From Arenibacter catalasegens (lineage in GTDB: Bacteria > Bacteroidota > Bacteroidia > Flavobacteriales > Flavobacteriaceae): a stretch of 64,000 nt of DNA. The stretch is taken from positions 186,001 through 250,000 of the forward strand of contig NZ_PHQQ01000001.1 of the NCBI RefSeq assembly GCF_002909235.1, read 5' to 3'. Under the pieces are notes generated by a model. That model was not told where the DNA came from, ran no database searches, and saw only the letters and a program-made list of their open reading frames with translations. Within the stretch, counting starts at the first letter, position 1; each line of letters begins with the position of its first letter. The translations under genes and the position numbers were made by a program. Of the stretch, positions 36,991-46,457 are shown in pieces.

Positions 36991-37916
36991 TGGCGAAAGC
37001 AATAAAAAAGCAAGCGTTGGGCCGCGGTTTATCAGCCCTTTTAAAAGACCCGGAAAACGATATTCAATCGGCTACTGACAAGAACGCAGATAAAGTAGTG
37101 GGCCATATTGTAGAATTGGATTTGGACGCTATAGACGTAAATCCATTTCAGCCCCGTTCAAATTTTAATGATGAAGCCTTGCAGGAATTGGCCTCCTCAA
37201 TAAAGGAATTGGGAGTTATACAGCCAATAACGGTTAGAAAACTGGATTTCAACAAATATCAGTTGGTTTCTGGTGAACGTAGGTACAGGGCATCCAAATT
37301 AATTGGTTTGGAGACCATACCGGCCTATATCCGAATTGCCAACGATCAGGAATCTTTGGAAATGGCACTAGTTGAAAATATTCAACGACAGGATTTAGAT
37401 CCAATAGAAATAGCACTTTCCTACCAAAGGTTGATTGATGAAATTCAGTTAACCCAAGAAAAAATGAGCGAGCGGGTAGGCAAAAAGCGCTCTACCATCA
37501 CCAACTATTTGCGATTATTGCGCCTAGACCCCATTATTCAAACGGGAATAAGAGATGGTTTTGTAAGTATGGGCCACGGAAGGGCACTGGTTAATGTGGA
37601 AAAAAAGCAAGATCAAATTGCCTTATATGAAAAAATCGTAGGTGAAAACCTATCGGTCAGGGAAACGGAAAAAGCTGTTAAAGATTATCAGGAAGGTAAT
37701 ACCGATGCCGCCCCAATTAATTCCCTTGCTACAAAAACACAAAAGAAACCCGCCATAAACCCAGATTTCATTGACAAAAATCTAGGTTCATTTTCAGAAT
37801 ACCTATCGGTAAAAGTAGATATTAAAGCCTCTGAAAAAGGAAAAGGTAAAATTACCATACCCTTTCATTCCAAGGAAGAATTCAATAGGATTAAAAAATT
37901 GATTACGGGTGAGTAA
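36990..37916 (+). CDS. parB: ParB/Spo0J chromosome-partitioning protein
   Basis: 308 residues. The N-terminal CTPase/ParB box shows VNPFQPRSNFNDEAL and LVSGERRYRASKLIG with the VENIQRQDLDPIE motif; the central helix-turn-helix is KMSERVGKKRSTITNYLRLL; the C-terminus is a dimerisation segment. ParB binds parS near the origin, loads CTP and spreads. It is translationally coupled to parA (1-base overlap) and overlaps the next gene by 8 bases, a layout typical of Flavobacteriaceae. Confidence 0.95.
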   Translation: MAKAIKKQALGRGLSALLKDPENDIQSATDKNADKVVGHIVELDLDAIDVNPFQPRSNFNDEALQELASSIKELGVIQPITVRKLDFNKYQLVSGERRYRASKLIGLETIPAYIRIANDQESLEMALVENIQRQDLDPIEIALSYQRLIDEIQLTQEKMSERVGKKRSTITNYLRLLRLDPIIQTGIRDGFVSMGHGRALVNVEKKQDQIALYEKIVGENLSVRETEKAVKDYQEGNTDAAPINSLATKTQKKPAINPDFIDKNLGSFSEYLSVKVDIKASEKGKGKITIPFHSKEEFNRIKKLITGE

Positions 37917-38556
37917 ATATCTTGTTTCTCTGGCTGTATATTTTCTTGTTATAACTTTCGGACTTGCCCAAGAGGCAGAAAATACTACCCAGGCATCAGA
38001 TTCCATTACAACTACTCTCAAAAAAGAGGGCATAACCGTAGTAGACACCCTAAAAGTCAAAAGAAAAGCCATCAATCCTTTGGCACCAAGTAAAGCGGCC
38101 TTCTATTCAGCCGTATTTCCCGGACTTGGCCAAATATATAACAGACGTTACTGGAAGGCGCCCATTGTGTATGCCATCATAGGCGGCGGAGTTTATGGAT
38201 ACATCTACAACGATGATTTATATGATCGTTTTAGAACGGCATTTAAACGTAGACAAGCTGGTTTTACAGATGATGAATTTTATGATCTGGGAACCCCTAA
38301 TGCTCCTGGGGCAGATCCGGACTTTTCCCAAGCAGCCTTGGAAAGTGCACAGGAAAGATACCAAGAAGATAGAGATTTATGGCTTTTGGTCACCATTGCT
38401 ATGTATGCCTTAAATATTGTAGATGCCAATGTTGATGCACACCTAAGACAATTTAACGTGGATGATGACCTAAGTATGGATATAAAACCCTATTTGGACC
38501 TAGACGCCATTACCACCAAACCAGTTTATGGTTTGGCTTTAACCATTAAGTTTTAA
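37909..38556 (+). CDS. DUF5683 membrane protein
   Basis: 215 residues started at GTG 37909. Signal or anchor peptide VSLAVYFLVITFGLAQ. The family segment PSKAAFYSAVFPGLGQIYNRRYWKAPIVY is clear, with a hydrophobic helix behind it (AIIGGGVYGYIY) and a periplasmic or outer-membrane-like C-terminus ending DLDAITTKPVYGLALTIKF. The family is conserved next to parAB and dapB in Bacteroidota but has no assigned function. It overlaps parB by 8 bases and ends 3 bases before dapB. Confidence 0.85.
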   Translation: MSKYLVSLAVYFLVITFGLAQEAENTTQASDSITTTLKKEGITVVDTLKVKRKAINPLAPSKAAFYSAVFPGLGQIYNRRYWKAPIVYAIIGGGVYGYIYNDDLYDRFRTAFKRRQAGFTDDEFYDLGTPNAPGADPDFSQAALESAQERYQEDRDLWLLVTIAMYALNIVDANVDAHLRQFNVDDDLSMDIKPYLDLDAITTKPVYGLALTIKF

Positions 38557-38559
38557 TTT

Positions 38560-39261
38560 ATGAATATTGCCTTGTTCGGATATGGTAAAATGGGTAAAAT
38601 GATCGAACAGATCGCCCTTAAAAGAAACCATACTATTGCTGCAAAAATTGATTTGGATGCAACAGACATTGATTTTTCAGAAATCGATGTTGCGATTGAT
38701 TTTAGTATGCCAAATGCAGCTTTTGGAAACATTAAAAACTGCCTAAAGCACAAAGTTCCCATAATTTCAGGAACTACCGGTTGGCTACAGGATTACCAAA
38801 AGGCCGTAGACCTTTGCAAAGAAAACCAAGGCGCATTTATCTACGCCTCCAACTTTAGTTTGGGCGTGAATCTTTTTTTTGAGCTAAACTCCTATTTGGC
38901 AAAAATGATCGGGTCCCAAAACCAATACCGAGTTTCTATGGAAGAAATACACCATACCCAAAAATTGGATGCACCCAGCGGTACAGCCATTACATTGGCC
39001 GAAGGTGTTATTAAGGAAACTTCTTATACCAAATGGAAATTGGACAATGCCGGTGATATGGAAATTCCCATAGCTGCCAAGCGTATTGCAGATACGCCGG
39101 GAACCCACACCGTTTCCTATGAAAGCGAAGTAGACAGTATTGAAATTAAGCATACTGCCCATAACCGGGAAGGTTTCGCCCTAGGGGCCGTGATAGCAGC
39201 CGAATGGATTGTTGGGAAAACCGGGGTTTTCACCATGAAAGATGTGTTAAACCTTAGTTAA
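38560..39261 (+). CDS. dapB: 4-hydroxy-tetrahydrodipicolinate reductase
   Basis: 233 residues. Reduces the dihydrodipicolinate precursor with NAD(P)H on the diaminopimelate/lysine pathway. The nucleotide motif LFGYGKMGKMIEQ opens the protein, and the catalytic substrate loop EIHHTQKLDAPSGTA contains the His-His and Lys of the family; SGTTGW is also there. Slightly shorter than the E. coli enzyme (273 residues) but normal for Bacteroidota. It starts 3 bases after the DUF5683 gene. Confidence 0.95.
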   Translation: MNIALFGYGKMGKMIEQIALKRNHTIAAKIDLDATDIDFSEIDVAIDFSMPNAAFGNIKNCLKHKVPIISGTTGWLQDYQKAVDLCKENQGAFIYASNFSLGVNLFFELNSYLAKMIGSQNQYRVSMEEIHHTQKLDAPSGTAITLAEGVIKETSYTKWKLDNAGDMEIPIAAKRIADTPGTHTVSYESEVDSIEIKHTAHNREGFALGAVIAAEWIVGKTGVFTMKDVLNLS

Positions 39262-39346
39262 AGAACGTAACAAAGAGCAACTTAAACTGACTTAAAGATT
39301 GAAGTGTTTTTAATAGACCATCAATCATTACATAATAATTACCAAT

Positions 39347-41080
39347 ATGAACGGCACACAGTGGATTATTTTTATTTTAATTATTCAGGTAATACATTTT
39401 TTAGGCACCTGGAAATTGTATGTAAAAGCGGGTAGAAAATCATGGGAAGCTGCAATCCCTGTTTACAATGCCATTGTTCTGATGCAGATTATAAATAGGC
39501 CGAAATGGTGGGTAATTTTGCTCTTTATCCCAATCATTAATTTATTGATGTTTCCAGTAGTCTGGGTTGAAACCCTGAGAAGTTTTGGAAAAAACAGTTT
39601 ATTGGATACCTGGTTGGCCATATTGACCTTAGGTCTTTACATATACTATGTTAACTATTTTGAAGACGTAAAATATGTCGAAAATAGGGATATCCATCCA
39701 AAAACTGCCTTAGGTGAATGGGTAAGTTCCATTGTATTTGCCATTGTGGCCGCTACTTTGGTTCATACTTATTTGATCCAACCCTTTGTTATTCCCACCA
39801 GTTCTTTAGAAAAAACCCTACTGGTTGGCGATTTCCTTTTCGTGAGTAAATTTCATTATGGAGCTAGAATACCTATGACGACTGTCGCCGCACCAATGGT
39901 TCACGATACCTTACCAGTACTTAAAACCAGATCATATGTCGCAGATGTTGATCCCGCTACGTACAAAACCTCAATTTGGAACAAATTACAGTTACCCTAT
40001 TTAAGACTACCTGGGTTTAAAAAGGTAAAAAGAAACGATATCGTTGTTTTTAGCTGGCCAGCTGATACGGTTTATCAGTTCTTTAAAAAACAAAAGGGGG
40101 TGCGCAAACCCATTGACAAAAAATCGAACTATGTAAAGCGCTGTGTTGGAGTAGCAGGCGATTCCTTGAGCATTAAAGATGGTTATGTATACATTAACGG
40201 TAAAAAAACAGTTTTACCATATAGGGCAAAGCCAGAATCTTTACACACGGTTACAGTAAATGGACAGTTTTCCAATGCCGCAATAGAACTTTTGGGCAGG
40301 GAAAACCTATCTGGAAACGTTCTCAGGGTTCCTAATGCCTCGCTTCAGCAAGAACGTGCAACAGAGGTAATACATGCCATGAACTTGGAACAGATAAAGT
40401 CTGATTCTTCCTACACTTATTATGCCGGTAATGTAGGGAACCAGAAAGTCAAGGATTATTTAAAGTCCGAAGACATGAAAAATATGGCACTCTTTAATCT
40501 AACAGAGGAGGAAGCCAAAAATTATACAGGCAATGACGGAATAACATCAATCGACAAATTTTCCTATAAGAATTCGGATACCTCTATCTTTCCTCAAAAT
40601 GCCGCACATTCCGGTACCGTAGACAACATGGCTACTATCTATATTCCCGAAAAAGGAAAAACCGTACCTCTTAACCTCGAAGTACTTCCCATTTATGAAA
40701 AGATAATTGAGGAATACGAAGGAAATGACCTTGAGGTAAATGGAAATCAGATTATCGTTAATGGTGAAGTAACCAACTCATATACGTTTAAACAAAATTA
40801 CTATTGGATGATGGGAGACAACAGACACCGATCGGAAGATAGCCGTTTCTGGGGCTATGTCCCTGAAGACCATGTTGTAGGTACTCCTATTTTTATTTGG
40901 ATGAGCATAGATGGCATCAATGATGGTATGAGCAACTGGAAGGTGAGATGGGATAGGGTTTTTACAACCGTAAATGGGGAAGGTGAACCTACCTCCTACT
41001 TTAAGTATTTTCTAATCTTATTGGCCGCCTGGTTTATTTTTGATTTCTTTAATAAAAAGAAAAAAGTAGCTAGTAAATAA
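39347..41080 (+). CDS. lepB: signal peptidase I, long Bacteroidota form
   Basis: 577 residues. Three N-terminal membrane helices (about 5-110) and one more before the catalytic part. The Ser-Lys dyad is visible: Ser in IPTSSLEKTL near residue 151, and Lys in KRCVGVAGDS near 264. A box D/E signature MGDNRHRSEDSRFWGYVP follows near 487-505. Between the Lys box and this box there is an insertion of about 200 residues, and there is an N-terminal extension, compared with E. coli LepB (324 residues). Long forms are usual in this phylum. It cleaves Sec signal peptides. Confidence 0.93.
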   Translation: MNGTQWIIFILIIQVIHFLGTWKLYVKAGRKSWEAAIPVYNAIVLMQIINRPKWWVILLFIPIINLLMFPVVWVETLRSFGKNSLLDTWLAILTLGLYIYYVNYFEDVKYVENRDIHPKTALGEWVSSIVFAIVAATLVHTYLIQPFVIPTSSLEKTLLVGDFLFVSKFHYGARIPMTTVAAPMVHDTLPVLKTRSYVADVDPATYKTSIWNKLQLPYLRLPGFKKVKRNDIVVFSWPADTVYQFFKKQKGVRKPIDKKSNYVKRCVGVAGDSLSIKDGYVYINGKKTVLPYRAKPESLHTVTVNGQFSNAAIELLGRENLSGNVLRVPNASLQQERATEVIHAMNLEQIKSDSSYTYYAGNVGNQKVKDYLKSEDMKNMALFNLTEEEAKNYTGNDGITSIDKFSYKNSDTSIFPQNAAHSGTVDNMATIYIPEKGKTVPLNLEVLPIYEKIIEEYEGNDLEVNGNQIIVNGEVTNSYTFKQNYYWMMGDNRHRSEDSRFWGYVPEDHVVGTPIFIWMSIDGINDGMSNWKVRWDRVFTTVNGEGEPTSYFKYFLILLAAWFIFDFFNKKKKVASK

Positions 41081-41164
41081 TTAATGTAGTAATTGAACAT
41101 TACAGGCTTTTAATATGCCCCATTTTAGAATGATCAATTATTACAGTAAAAAACCTTCGTAACC

Positions 41165-41797
41165 ATGAATCTTCTGCTTCATCCGGGCTACTTCCCTAAT
41201 ATCGTCAATTTTGCGGCGATGGTTCAGAACGATGTTTGTTGGGAGGTGATGGACAACTATCAAAAACAGACCTTTCGCAATAGGTGTTATATCTGCACGG
41301 ACATTGGGCTGCACATGCTTAATATCCCCATTAAACATGTTGGAAATACAAAGGGAAAACAACGCTATAGCGACGTAAAAATAGATAATGATTATCCTTG
41401 GCAGAGACAGCACTGGCGCACCTTGGAAACAGCCTATAGAACATCTCCGTTCTTCGAGTTCTATGAAGATGATATTGCCCCATTATACCATAATACATTC
41501 CACTCCTTATTGGATTTTAACCTCAAAAGTATTGAGACCATTTGTGAATGTTTGCAAATTAATATGCCCGTAAAGACAACCGAGAATTATGAGGCTGATG
41601 TTACCAACAAAGTGGATGGCCGGTTTTTAATCAGTTCTAAAACAAAGATAATACTTGAACAGCCAAAATACGTTCAAGTATTCGATGACAGAAATGATTT
41701 CATATCCAACTTAAGTATTTTAGATCTTTTATTTAATGAAGGCACCAATGCCCTTACCTATTTAAAAGCCCTCAAACTAAACCTTCCCGATGCTTAG
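41165..41797 (+). CDS. WbqC-family protein
   Basis: 210 residues. The WbqC family start LLLHPGYFPNIVNFAAMVQ and the VGNTKGKQRYSDVKI and HWRTLETAYRTSPFFEFY segments match well. The family is found in O-antigen clusters and in the parAB-lepB neighbourhood of Bacteroidota; biochemical role is unsettled. It overlaps the DUF6122 gene by 8 bases. The 84-base gap after lepB shows no strong signal. Confidence 0.85.
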   Translation: MNLLLHPGYFPNIVNFAAMVQNDVCWEVMDNYQKQTFRNRCYICTDIGLHMLNIPIKHVGNTKGKQRYSDVKIDNDYPWQRQHWRTLETAYRTSPFFEFYEDDIAPLYHNTFHSLLDFNLKSIETICECLQINMPVKTTENYEADVTNKVDGRFLISSKTKIILEQPKYVQVFDDRNDFISNLSILDLLFNEGTNALTYLKALKLNLPDA

Positions 41798-42098
41798 GTT
41801 TTGCGTGCACTACGGCATTCATTTTTTACTTCCAATTATAGTTGGGTTAATTTTTTATAAAAAACATCGGTTACTAATAATCGCAATTCTTCTCGCAGGA
41901 ATTCTTATTGATGTTGATCATTTATGGGCAAATCCAATTTTTGACCATAATCGCTGCAGCATCAACTTTCATCCCTTGCATACGTATTGGGCCATTTCAG
42001 GCTATTGCTTATTACTATTTTTCCAAAAAACTAGAGTTTTTGGAATAGCATTTTTGATCCATATTTTAGCGGATATGGCAGATTGTTATTTAATGTAA
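41790..42098 (+). CDS. DUF6122 membrane protein
   Basis: 102 residues with three to four hydrophobic helices and the polar motif GILIDVDHLWANPIFDHNRC plus HPLHTYWAI. The many His and Asp residues at the membrane face recall membrane-bound hydrolase families, but function is unknown. It overlaps the WbqC gene by 8 bases. The 214 bases that follow contain no gene. Confidence 0.75.
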   Translation: MLRFCVHYGIHFLLPIIVGLIFYKKHRLLIIAILLAGILIDVDHLWANPIFDHNRCSINFHPLHTYWAISGYCLLLFFQKTRVFGIAFLIHILADMADCYLM

Positions 42099-42312
42099 AG
42101 ATTTTCCTTTCCCTAGTTCCCATCAAACACAACACTCTAGTCACTGTTTATTATTAGCAATAAGACTGTTTTAGGCACCCAATTTCGTTTTCCAACTTAC
42201 ACTCCTAAGTAACATGACACAAACCTTCTAAAACCATCCTATGACATTTAAAAAATTATCGCTATTTTGTATGGCGCTTAGGCTAAAAATATATCTAATT
42301 CAAATCTGAAAA

Positions 42313-43626
42313 ATGAAAGACCACACCTCTAAGAACTCCATAACCCCTGGACGAAGGGATTTTATTAAGAAATCAGGAATAGCCCTTATAGGGGGTTCAT
42401 TGGTCTACCCCTCTGTTTCTTTTGGCGCTACAAAGGCATATAAGGACTCCCCCATTAAGGTGGGGTTGATCGGTTGTGGAGGTCGGGGTACCGGTGCTGC
42501 GGCACAGGCCTTGGAGGCCGATCCAAATGTGGTTCTCTTTGCCATGGGAGATGTTTTTGAAGATCGATTGGAAGAAGCCCATGCCGCATTGGTCAAGATT
42601 GCCGGTGACAAAATAAAAGTGGACAAACAAAATAAGTTTCTAGGATTCGATGCCTATTTAAAAGTAATTGAATCTGGCGTTGATGTGGTACTATTAACTA
42701 CACCACCAGCCTTTAGGCCTGACCATTTAACAGCAGCAGTAAATGCAGGGAAACATGTTTTTTGCGAAAAACCAGTAGCCGTAGACGCCCCTGGAGTCCA
42801 CAAAGTTTTGGCCGCCGCAAAAATAGCAAAAGAGAAAAACCTCTCCTTGGTTTCTGGATTCTGTTTTAGGTATGATTATCCCAATAGGGCTATATACGGT
42901 CGCGTTTTGGATGGTGAAATTGGGGATATTAAAACGGTAACCACCTTTCGTCATGGAGGGGAAGCCTGGTACAAAGACCGCCAGCCAGATTGGACCGATA
43001 TGACCTATAACATGCGAAACTGGTATTATTACAATTGGTTGTCAGGAGACTTTATTGTAGAACAAGCCGTTCATAGTTTGGACATGATGTCTTGGGTAAT
43101 GGGAGATAAAATGCCCATAAGTGCCACGGGAACAGGTGGAAGACAAGTAAGGGTGGACAAAAAATACGGCAATATTTTTGATCACTTTGCTGTGGAATTT
43201 GAATACGCCAATGGCGCAAAAGGGTATCATTTTACGAGACAACAAAGTGATACTTCCCACAAAAATAGCGTTGAAGTATTCGGTAGCGATGGGAGCGCCA
43301 TAGTCCATATTGGCCGTAGGTATGAAATAACAGGTAAAAATAAATGGACATACGCGGGCGAGAGAAACAATATGTTCCAGACAGAACACGATGAACTATT
43401 TGCTTCTATAAGAAATGGAAATCCGATTAATAATGGTGAATGGATGGCAACTAGCACCATGCTAGCAATTTGGGCCCGAATGGTTGGTTATACCGGACAA
43501 ACCATTAGCTGGGAACAGGCCTTTAATTCACAAGAATCCTTAGGTCCGAAAGTAGAAGAATATAATTGGGATCTAAAATGGCCGACAGCACCAATAGCTG
43601 TGCCCGGTAAAACCAAATTAATTTAA
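42313..43626 (+). CDS. Gfo/Idh/MocA family oxidoreductase with Tat signal
   Basis: 437 residues. The N-terminus has a twin-arginine signal (PGRRDFIKKSGIALIGG). The Rossmann motif GLIGCGGRGTGAAAQ and the signature EKPVAVDAPGVHKVL are present. Such enzymes oxidise or reduce sugar or inositol derivatives with NAD(P), here probably in the periplasm or on the outer side of the inner membrane. It is followed after 72 bases by a DUF1080 protein, a pair often seen together in sugar metabolism of Bacteroidota. Confidence 0.9.
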   Translation: MKDHTSKNSITPGRRDFIKKSGIALIGGSLVYPSVSFGATKAYKDSPIKVGLIGCGGRGTGAAAQALEADPNVVLFAMGDVFEDRLEEAHAALVKIAGDKIKVDKQNKFLGFDAYLKVIESGVDVVLLTTPPAFRPDHLTAAVNAGKHVFCEKPVAVDAPGVHKVLAAAKIAKEKNLSLVSGFCFRYDYPNRAIYGRVLDGEIGDIKTVTTFRHGGEAWYKDRQPDWTDMTYNMRNWYYYNWLSGDFIVEQAVHSLDMMSWVMGDKMPISATGTGGRQVRVDKKYGNIFDHFAVEFEYANGAKGYHFTRQQSDTSHKNSVEVFGSDGSAIVHIGRRYEITGKNKWTYAGERNNMFQTEHDELFASIRNGNPINNGEWMATSTMLAIWARMVGYTGQTISWEQAFNSQESLGPKVEEYNWDLKWPTAPIAVPGKTKLI

Positions 43627-43698
43627 ACCCAACATTAGAACCAAATAACCTTTTAGTCCGAAAAAATTAATGCCTTCAAAACAAATAAGATCAAATAA

Positions 43699-44442
43699 AT
43701 GAAGATATTTCACAACCTAAGTCTATTATTTTTATTCTTGTATAGCGTAACCATATTGGCGCAAATCAAACCAATAACCTTCGGCACTGAGACTACTTTG
43801 GATCAATTGGTAGATAAGGGCAAGGAAAAGCCCATTAATTGGATCAATGTAAATACAGATCCCGAAACTTGGCGAAAAGAAAAAAATATTCTTGTCTGTT
43901 CAGGTTTACCTATTGGTGTTATGCGCTCCGAAAAACAATATGAGAATTTTATCCTATTGGTAGAATGGCGACATATGGAAGCCGGAGGTAATTCAGGGGT
44001 TTTTGTATGGAGCGATGCCAAACCTGGGGAAGAAAATCGCTTACCTGGAGGTGTCGAAGTCCAAATGTTGGAACTCGACTGGGTAAATCAGAATATAAGA
44101 GACGGGGTAAAGCCTCCCATTGCATACGTGCACGGGGAACTCTTTGGTGTAGGTGGGGTTATAACCCAACCGGACAACCCTAGGGGCACCAGGAGCAAAT
44201 CCATTGAAAATAGGGCACTAGGCAAAGGGCAATGGAACAGTTACAAAGTGATATGTGTAGATGGTACTATAAAACTCTCCGTAAATGGGAAATTTGTAAA
44301 TGGTATTAGCAAGTCATCCATCAAAAAAGGTTACTTATGTTTGGAATCTGAAGGGGCAGAAATTGAATTCAAAAATTTTAGAATAATAGAACTGCCCTCA
44401 GGAGTTACCTCAGAAGAACAGACCGCCAAGAAGGTGTTTTAA
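43699..44442 (+). CDS. DUF1080 protein (3-keto-disaccharide hydrolase-like)
   Basis: 247 residues with a signal peptide ([16 protein letters not shown]). The concanavalin-like beta-sandwich of DUF1080 shows [18 protein letters not shown] and the [12 protein letters not shown] strands, and [19 protein letters not shown] near the end. Members of the family hydrolyse 3-keto-glycosides made by Gfo/Idh/MocA-type oxidation, which fits the upstream gene. Substrate here is not known. Confidence 0.85.
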   Translation: MKIFHNLSLLFLFLYSVTILAQIKPITFGTETTLDQLVDKGKEKPINWINVNTDPETWRKEKNILVCSGLPIGVMRSEKQYENFILLVEWRHMEAGGNSGVFVWSDAKPGEENRLPGGVEVQMLELDWVNQNIRDGVKPPIAYVHGELFGVGGVITQPDNPRGTRSKSIENRALGKGQWNSYKVICVDGTIKLSVNGKFVNGISKSSIKKGYLCLESEGAEIEFKNFRIIELPSGVTSEEQTAKKVF

Positions 44443-44546
44443 AGATTATTGACCCTTATTAAAGGATAGTTAAAAAAAGTAGACAACTAAAAGACCCTAA
44501 CTTTAGACCTTCGCTTGTTCAACTTAATAACTTGAAGAAAAATAAA

Positions 44547-45581
44547 CTATTCGGAGCCCATTTTGATTGATGCCATTACGGGAAAGTGGTCGGACAATTT
44601 GATATCGAAATTTTTATGTGCTTCAATCTCAAACGCTTGATCCGCCAAAATAAAATCTATCCTCACGGGATAATATCTAAAATTAAAGGTCCGGCCATAA
44701 CCAGTTCCCTGCTCAGCGAAAGAGTCGTTCATATCCCCTTTTATAACTTTATAGACATTGGAGAATTGGGTATTGTTAAAATCGCCACAGACAATTTTTC
44801 TAAAAGGCGTTGCATTCCTATGTTTGTCGAATAATTCGGCCTGCTCGCCCTGTTTAGCGAAAGACTTGCTAACCCTTTTGAACAACCTACCCTTTGGTTC
44901 GTTGGAGATACGACTAACGCTGGGTATTATCTTGTGCGATTCTAGATGAAGGTTATACACTCTTATCGTATCCTTATTGACAACGATATCGGCGAAAAGG
45001 GCATTATTTCCACTGTCCGGAAAATCCAAGGAACCCTTATTGATTATAGGAAACTTAGAATAAATGGCTTGGATAGATTTCTTTTCGCTTAATTTATAGT
45101 CCGTAGCATATTTAAAGGCATATATTTTCTTAAGTTGCCTATCCTTAATCCGGCTAAACTCCTGAATACACAATATATCTGGATCTTCTGAAATAATAAA
45201 ATCCATTATACGATCGCCTACTGACGCATCATGGATCCATTCAAACTTATTGAACCCCCTAACATTGTAGCTCATGATGCTTAGATCCTCTTCCTGTATT
45301 TCCTCTTCAGACAATTTAAACTTGAAAAAATTCCCCAAACATATATATCCAAGTACCAGAACAAAAGCCGATAGCAATAACTGTTTCTTTCTTTTAAAGA
45401 GCCAATAGGCCAAGAAAAGCAAATTAAACAATACCAAAAGGGGTACCATTAGGCTTAGAATAGAGAAATAGGCAAAATGTGCCACAGAAATTAGAGGAAC
45501 AAAACATGAAACAAATAACAATAAGGCCAAAACCCCATTAATGAAGAACATGCATTTATCAATGAAATTAAGGTTCTTCAC
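44547..45581 (-). CDS. endonuclease/exonuclease/phosphatase family protein, membrane-anchored
   Basis: 344 residues. Three hydrophobic helices near the N-terminus (10-95) are followed by the EEP domain: SYNVRGFNKF, CIQEFSR (catalytic Glu), GDFNNTQF and the terminal SDHFPVMASI (catalytic His). The family includes nucleases and phosphodiesterases of lipids or nucleotides; the membrane anchor points to envelope substrates. It is in a - strand run with two rhomboids, 3 bases from the next gene. Confidence 0.88.
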   Translation of the reverse strand: MKNLNFIDKCMFFINGVLALLLFVSCFVPLISVAHFAYFSILSLMVPLLVLFNLLFLAYWLFKRKKQLLLSAFVLVLGYICLGNFFKFKLSEEEIQEEDLSIMSYNVRGFNKFEWIHDASVGDRIMDFIISEDPDILCIQEFSRIKDRQLKKIYAFKYATDYKLSEKKSIQAIYSKFPIINKGSLDFPDSGNNALFADIVVNKDTIRVYNLHLESHKIIPSVSRISNEPKGRLFKRVSKSFAKQGEQAELFDKHRNATPFRKIVCGDFNNTQFSNVYKVIKGDMNDSFAEQGTGYGRTFNFRYYPVRIDFILADQAFEIEAHKNFDIKLSDHFPVMASIKMGSE

Positions 45582-45584
45582 TTT

Positions 45585-46457
45585 TTATTCTTTTCCTGCC
45601 TTAAATAAAAAATCCTTTTCTGCCTTGGATAGACTTTCGTAACCAGACTTGCTAATCTTGTCCAAGATAGCATCTATTTTACGTTGGCGGCTTTCCTTAT
45701 CGTAATTTTCTGCTTGTCCCGCCCCTCTATTTTCTTTGCGATATACCGTTTTCAAAGGTGCTTTCCGCTCGTTACGCTTAAATAAATTAGCTATCGCATC
45801 CAAAAACTTGGCAAAACCACTACCAATATCATGACCATTAATTAGTTGGCGCGCATAAAAATATCCTAAAGCCGCACCACCTAAATGCGCCAAACGCCCT
45901 CCGACATTACCGCCAATGGAGATTTGAATAAGATCTAACAATACCACAAAGACCCCTATATGCCAAAGTTTTACATTAAAAAATATAACACGGACCTCTT
46001 GATTGGGCAAATAGGCACAAACAAAGATAAGCACCGCTGTAACCCCGGCCGAAGCCCCTATCAAGGCTGTATTAATACCCAATAAAGCCGGGAATATATT
46101 ATAACTCAATAAAAATATGAACCCTCCAAGGATAACCCCTAAAAAATACACATTGAGAAACCTTCTACTATCGAAAAGGTTTAGAAATATTCTACCCGCG
46201 TAGTACAACATCAACATATTCCAAAAGATATGACCGAATCCCGAATGAAAAAAAGAATAGCTAACTATTGACCATGGTTGGGTAAGAAAATGAAAAAAGT
46301 CCTTTGGAAGTTCGAACCAACGAATAATACTATCTCCAGAAAATCCAAATAGTACCTTTACCAATCCACTGAGAATAAATACTGCCACATTAAGGACTAT
46401 AAGCCTTTCCGCAATATTTAATCTATTGTAATAATATTTAATGTTTTGATTACCCAT
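45585..46457 (-). CDS. rhomboid family intramembrane serine protease
   Basis: 290 residues. Six membrane helices with the catalytic Ser in GASAGVTAVLIF and the His in RLAHLGGAALGY; the first-loop motif FFHSGFGHIFWNMLMLYY is the usual substrate gate. The C-terminal about 90 residues are a charged cytoplasmic tail with a KISKSGYESLSKAEKDFLF segment found in many Bacteroidota rhomboids. It overlaps the upstream rhomboid gene by 1 base, so they form a pair. Confidence 0.92.
   Translation of the reverse strand: MGNQNIKYYYNRLNIAERLIVLNVAVFILSGLVKVLFGFSGDSIIRWFELPKDFFHFLTQPWSIVSYSFFHSGFGHIFWNMLMLYYAGRIFLNLFDSRRFLNVYFLGVILGGFIFLLSYNIFPALLGINTALIGASAGVTAVLIFVCAYLPNQEVRVIFFNVKLWHIGVFVVLLDLIQISIGGNVGGRLAHLGGAALGYFYARQLINGHDIGSGFAKFLDAIANLFKRNERKAPLKTVYRKENRGAGQAENYDKESRQRKIDAILDKISKSGYESLSKAEKDFLFKAGKE

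Noticed and set aside
35868-37916. parS site near parAB
   Set aside because: No TGTTNCACGTGNAACA-like palindrome found; the only CACGTG nearby is within the mutase gene and is not flanked correctly.
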